From CAVXDY01 sp963721335 (GTDB lineage: Bacteria; Actinomycetota; Thermoleophilia; Miltoncostaeales; Miltoncostaeaceae): a DNA stretch of 64,000 nt. Both the position numbers and the translations under genes were made by a program. Location of the stretch: the NCBI GenBank assembly GCA_963721335.1, contig CAVRIV010000001.1, positions 558,001 through 622,000 of the forward strand. The letters are read 5' to 3'. Below, piece by piece: positions 63,831 through 64,000 of this stretch. The notes under the pieces were generated by a model that saw only the letters and a list, made by a program, of their open reading frames with translations, had not been told where the DNA came from and did not search any database. Positions within the stretch are counted from its first letter, which is position 1; each line of letters begins with the position of its first letter.

Positions 63831-64000
63831 GCGCCCCCGCCGCACGCCCCGCGCCGCCAGGGCGCACGCGCTGCCGGCGCTGAGGCACAGCTCCGACGGC
63901 GAGGTGGGGTTCACCCGCCGGCGCCAGGGCCGCGGTTGGCGCTATCTCGACGATCGCGGCCGGACGATCCGCGGCTCGCGGCGCGCGCGGATCGAGGCGC
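63827..64000 (+). CDS. DNA topoisomerase IB, N-terminal fragment (probable frameshift)
   Basis: The gene leaves the window after about 58 codons. The segment AHALPALRHSSDGEVGFTRR and then GRGWRYLDDRGRTIRGSRRARIEA matches the N-terminal beta-sheet domain of bacterial topoisomerase IB (pattern LRHSSDxxPGxxRxRxGxGFxYxDxxG). This type relaxes supercoils through a tyrosine that lies beyond the window. The GTG at 63827 overlaps the previous TGA, but its frame meets a stop at the start of the conserved part, so one indel lies before 63885. Confidence 0.75.

Overview
The window is very GC-rich, gene-dense bacterial DNA with frequent GTG starts, 1-4 bp gene overlaps and three tRNA genes without an encoded CCA end. 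RsbW/STAS switches, an ANTAR protein, a CDP-alcohol/PlsY lipid pair, an XRE-MmyB regulator and a DICT/HD-GYP protein together suggest an actinobacterium. A deep lineage such as Thermoleophilia is my guess from gene content. No rRNA, CRISPR array, insertion sequence or prophage was seen.

Layout. (1) 1-11.2 kb: the 5' part of an epimerase, then one minus-strand operon for glycerol and dihydroxyacetone use: glpF-dhaK-dhaL-glpK-glpA-glpB-glpC-dhaM. Its last gene fuses DhaM, HPr and a complete Enzyme I. (2) 11.3-12.5 kb: plsY and pgsA, which use the same glycerol-3-phosphate for membrane lipid. (3) 12.5-18.7 kb: an opp/dpp peptide ABC operon with strong hairpins on both sides of the binding-protein gene. 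(4) 18.8-22.5 kb: an M23 peptidase, a divergent HATPase/STAS pair and tRNA-Val/Asp. (5) 22.6-34.6 kb: mostly single metabolic genes, then a GH18 hydrolase and a BcsA-like glycosyltransferase that overlap by 4 bp. (6) 34.9-39.7 kb: regulators (XRE-MmyB, TetR), an AT-richer patch with a secreted unknown protein, and tRNA-Glu. (7) 39.7-46.7 kb: a disulfide oxidoreductase/cupin pair, then a lipid-modification operon (FAD oxidoreductase, DUF1365, Cfa-type methyltransferase, SDR) divergent from an acyl desaturase across a perfect 10-bp inverted repeat. (8) 46.7-52.3 kb: hydrolase, L,D-transpeptidase, DICT/HD-GYP protein and a XamI-type restriction-modification pair. (9) 52.4-64 kb: zinc peptidase, MTHFR, HDAC-like deacetylase, CBS-pyrophosphatase, an ABC-2 exporter, an MMPL transporter, a PfpI protein, a STAS-GAF-ANTAR fusion, an RsbW-like kinase and the start of topoisomerase IB.

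Many genes are split by single-base frame changes. Where I could read the break precisely, it is one G or C too many or too few in a short run, and the protein stays well conserved in another frame. These look like homopolymer errors of an incompletely polished assembly rather than true pseudogenes. They cluster at 1.6-11.8, 43.6-47.4 and 49.9-52.3 kb, while long stretches such as 12.5-16.8 and 58-63.6 kb are clean. Repairing them often restores exact ATGA/GTGA gene junctions.
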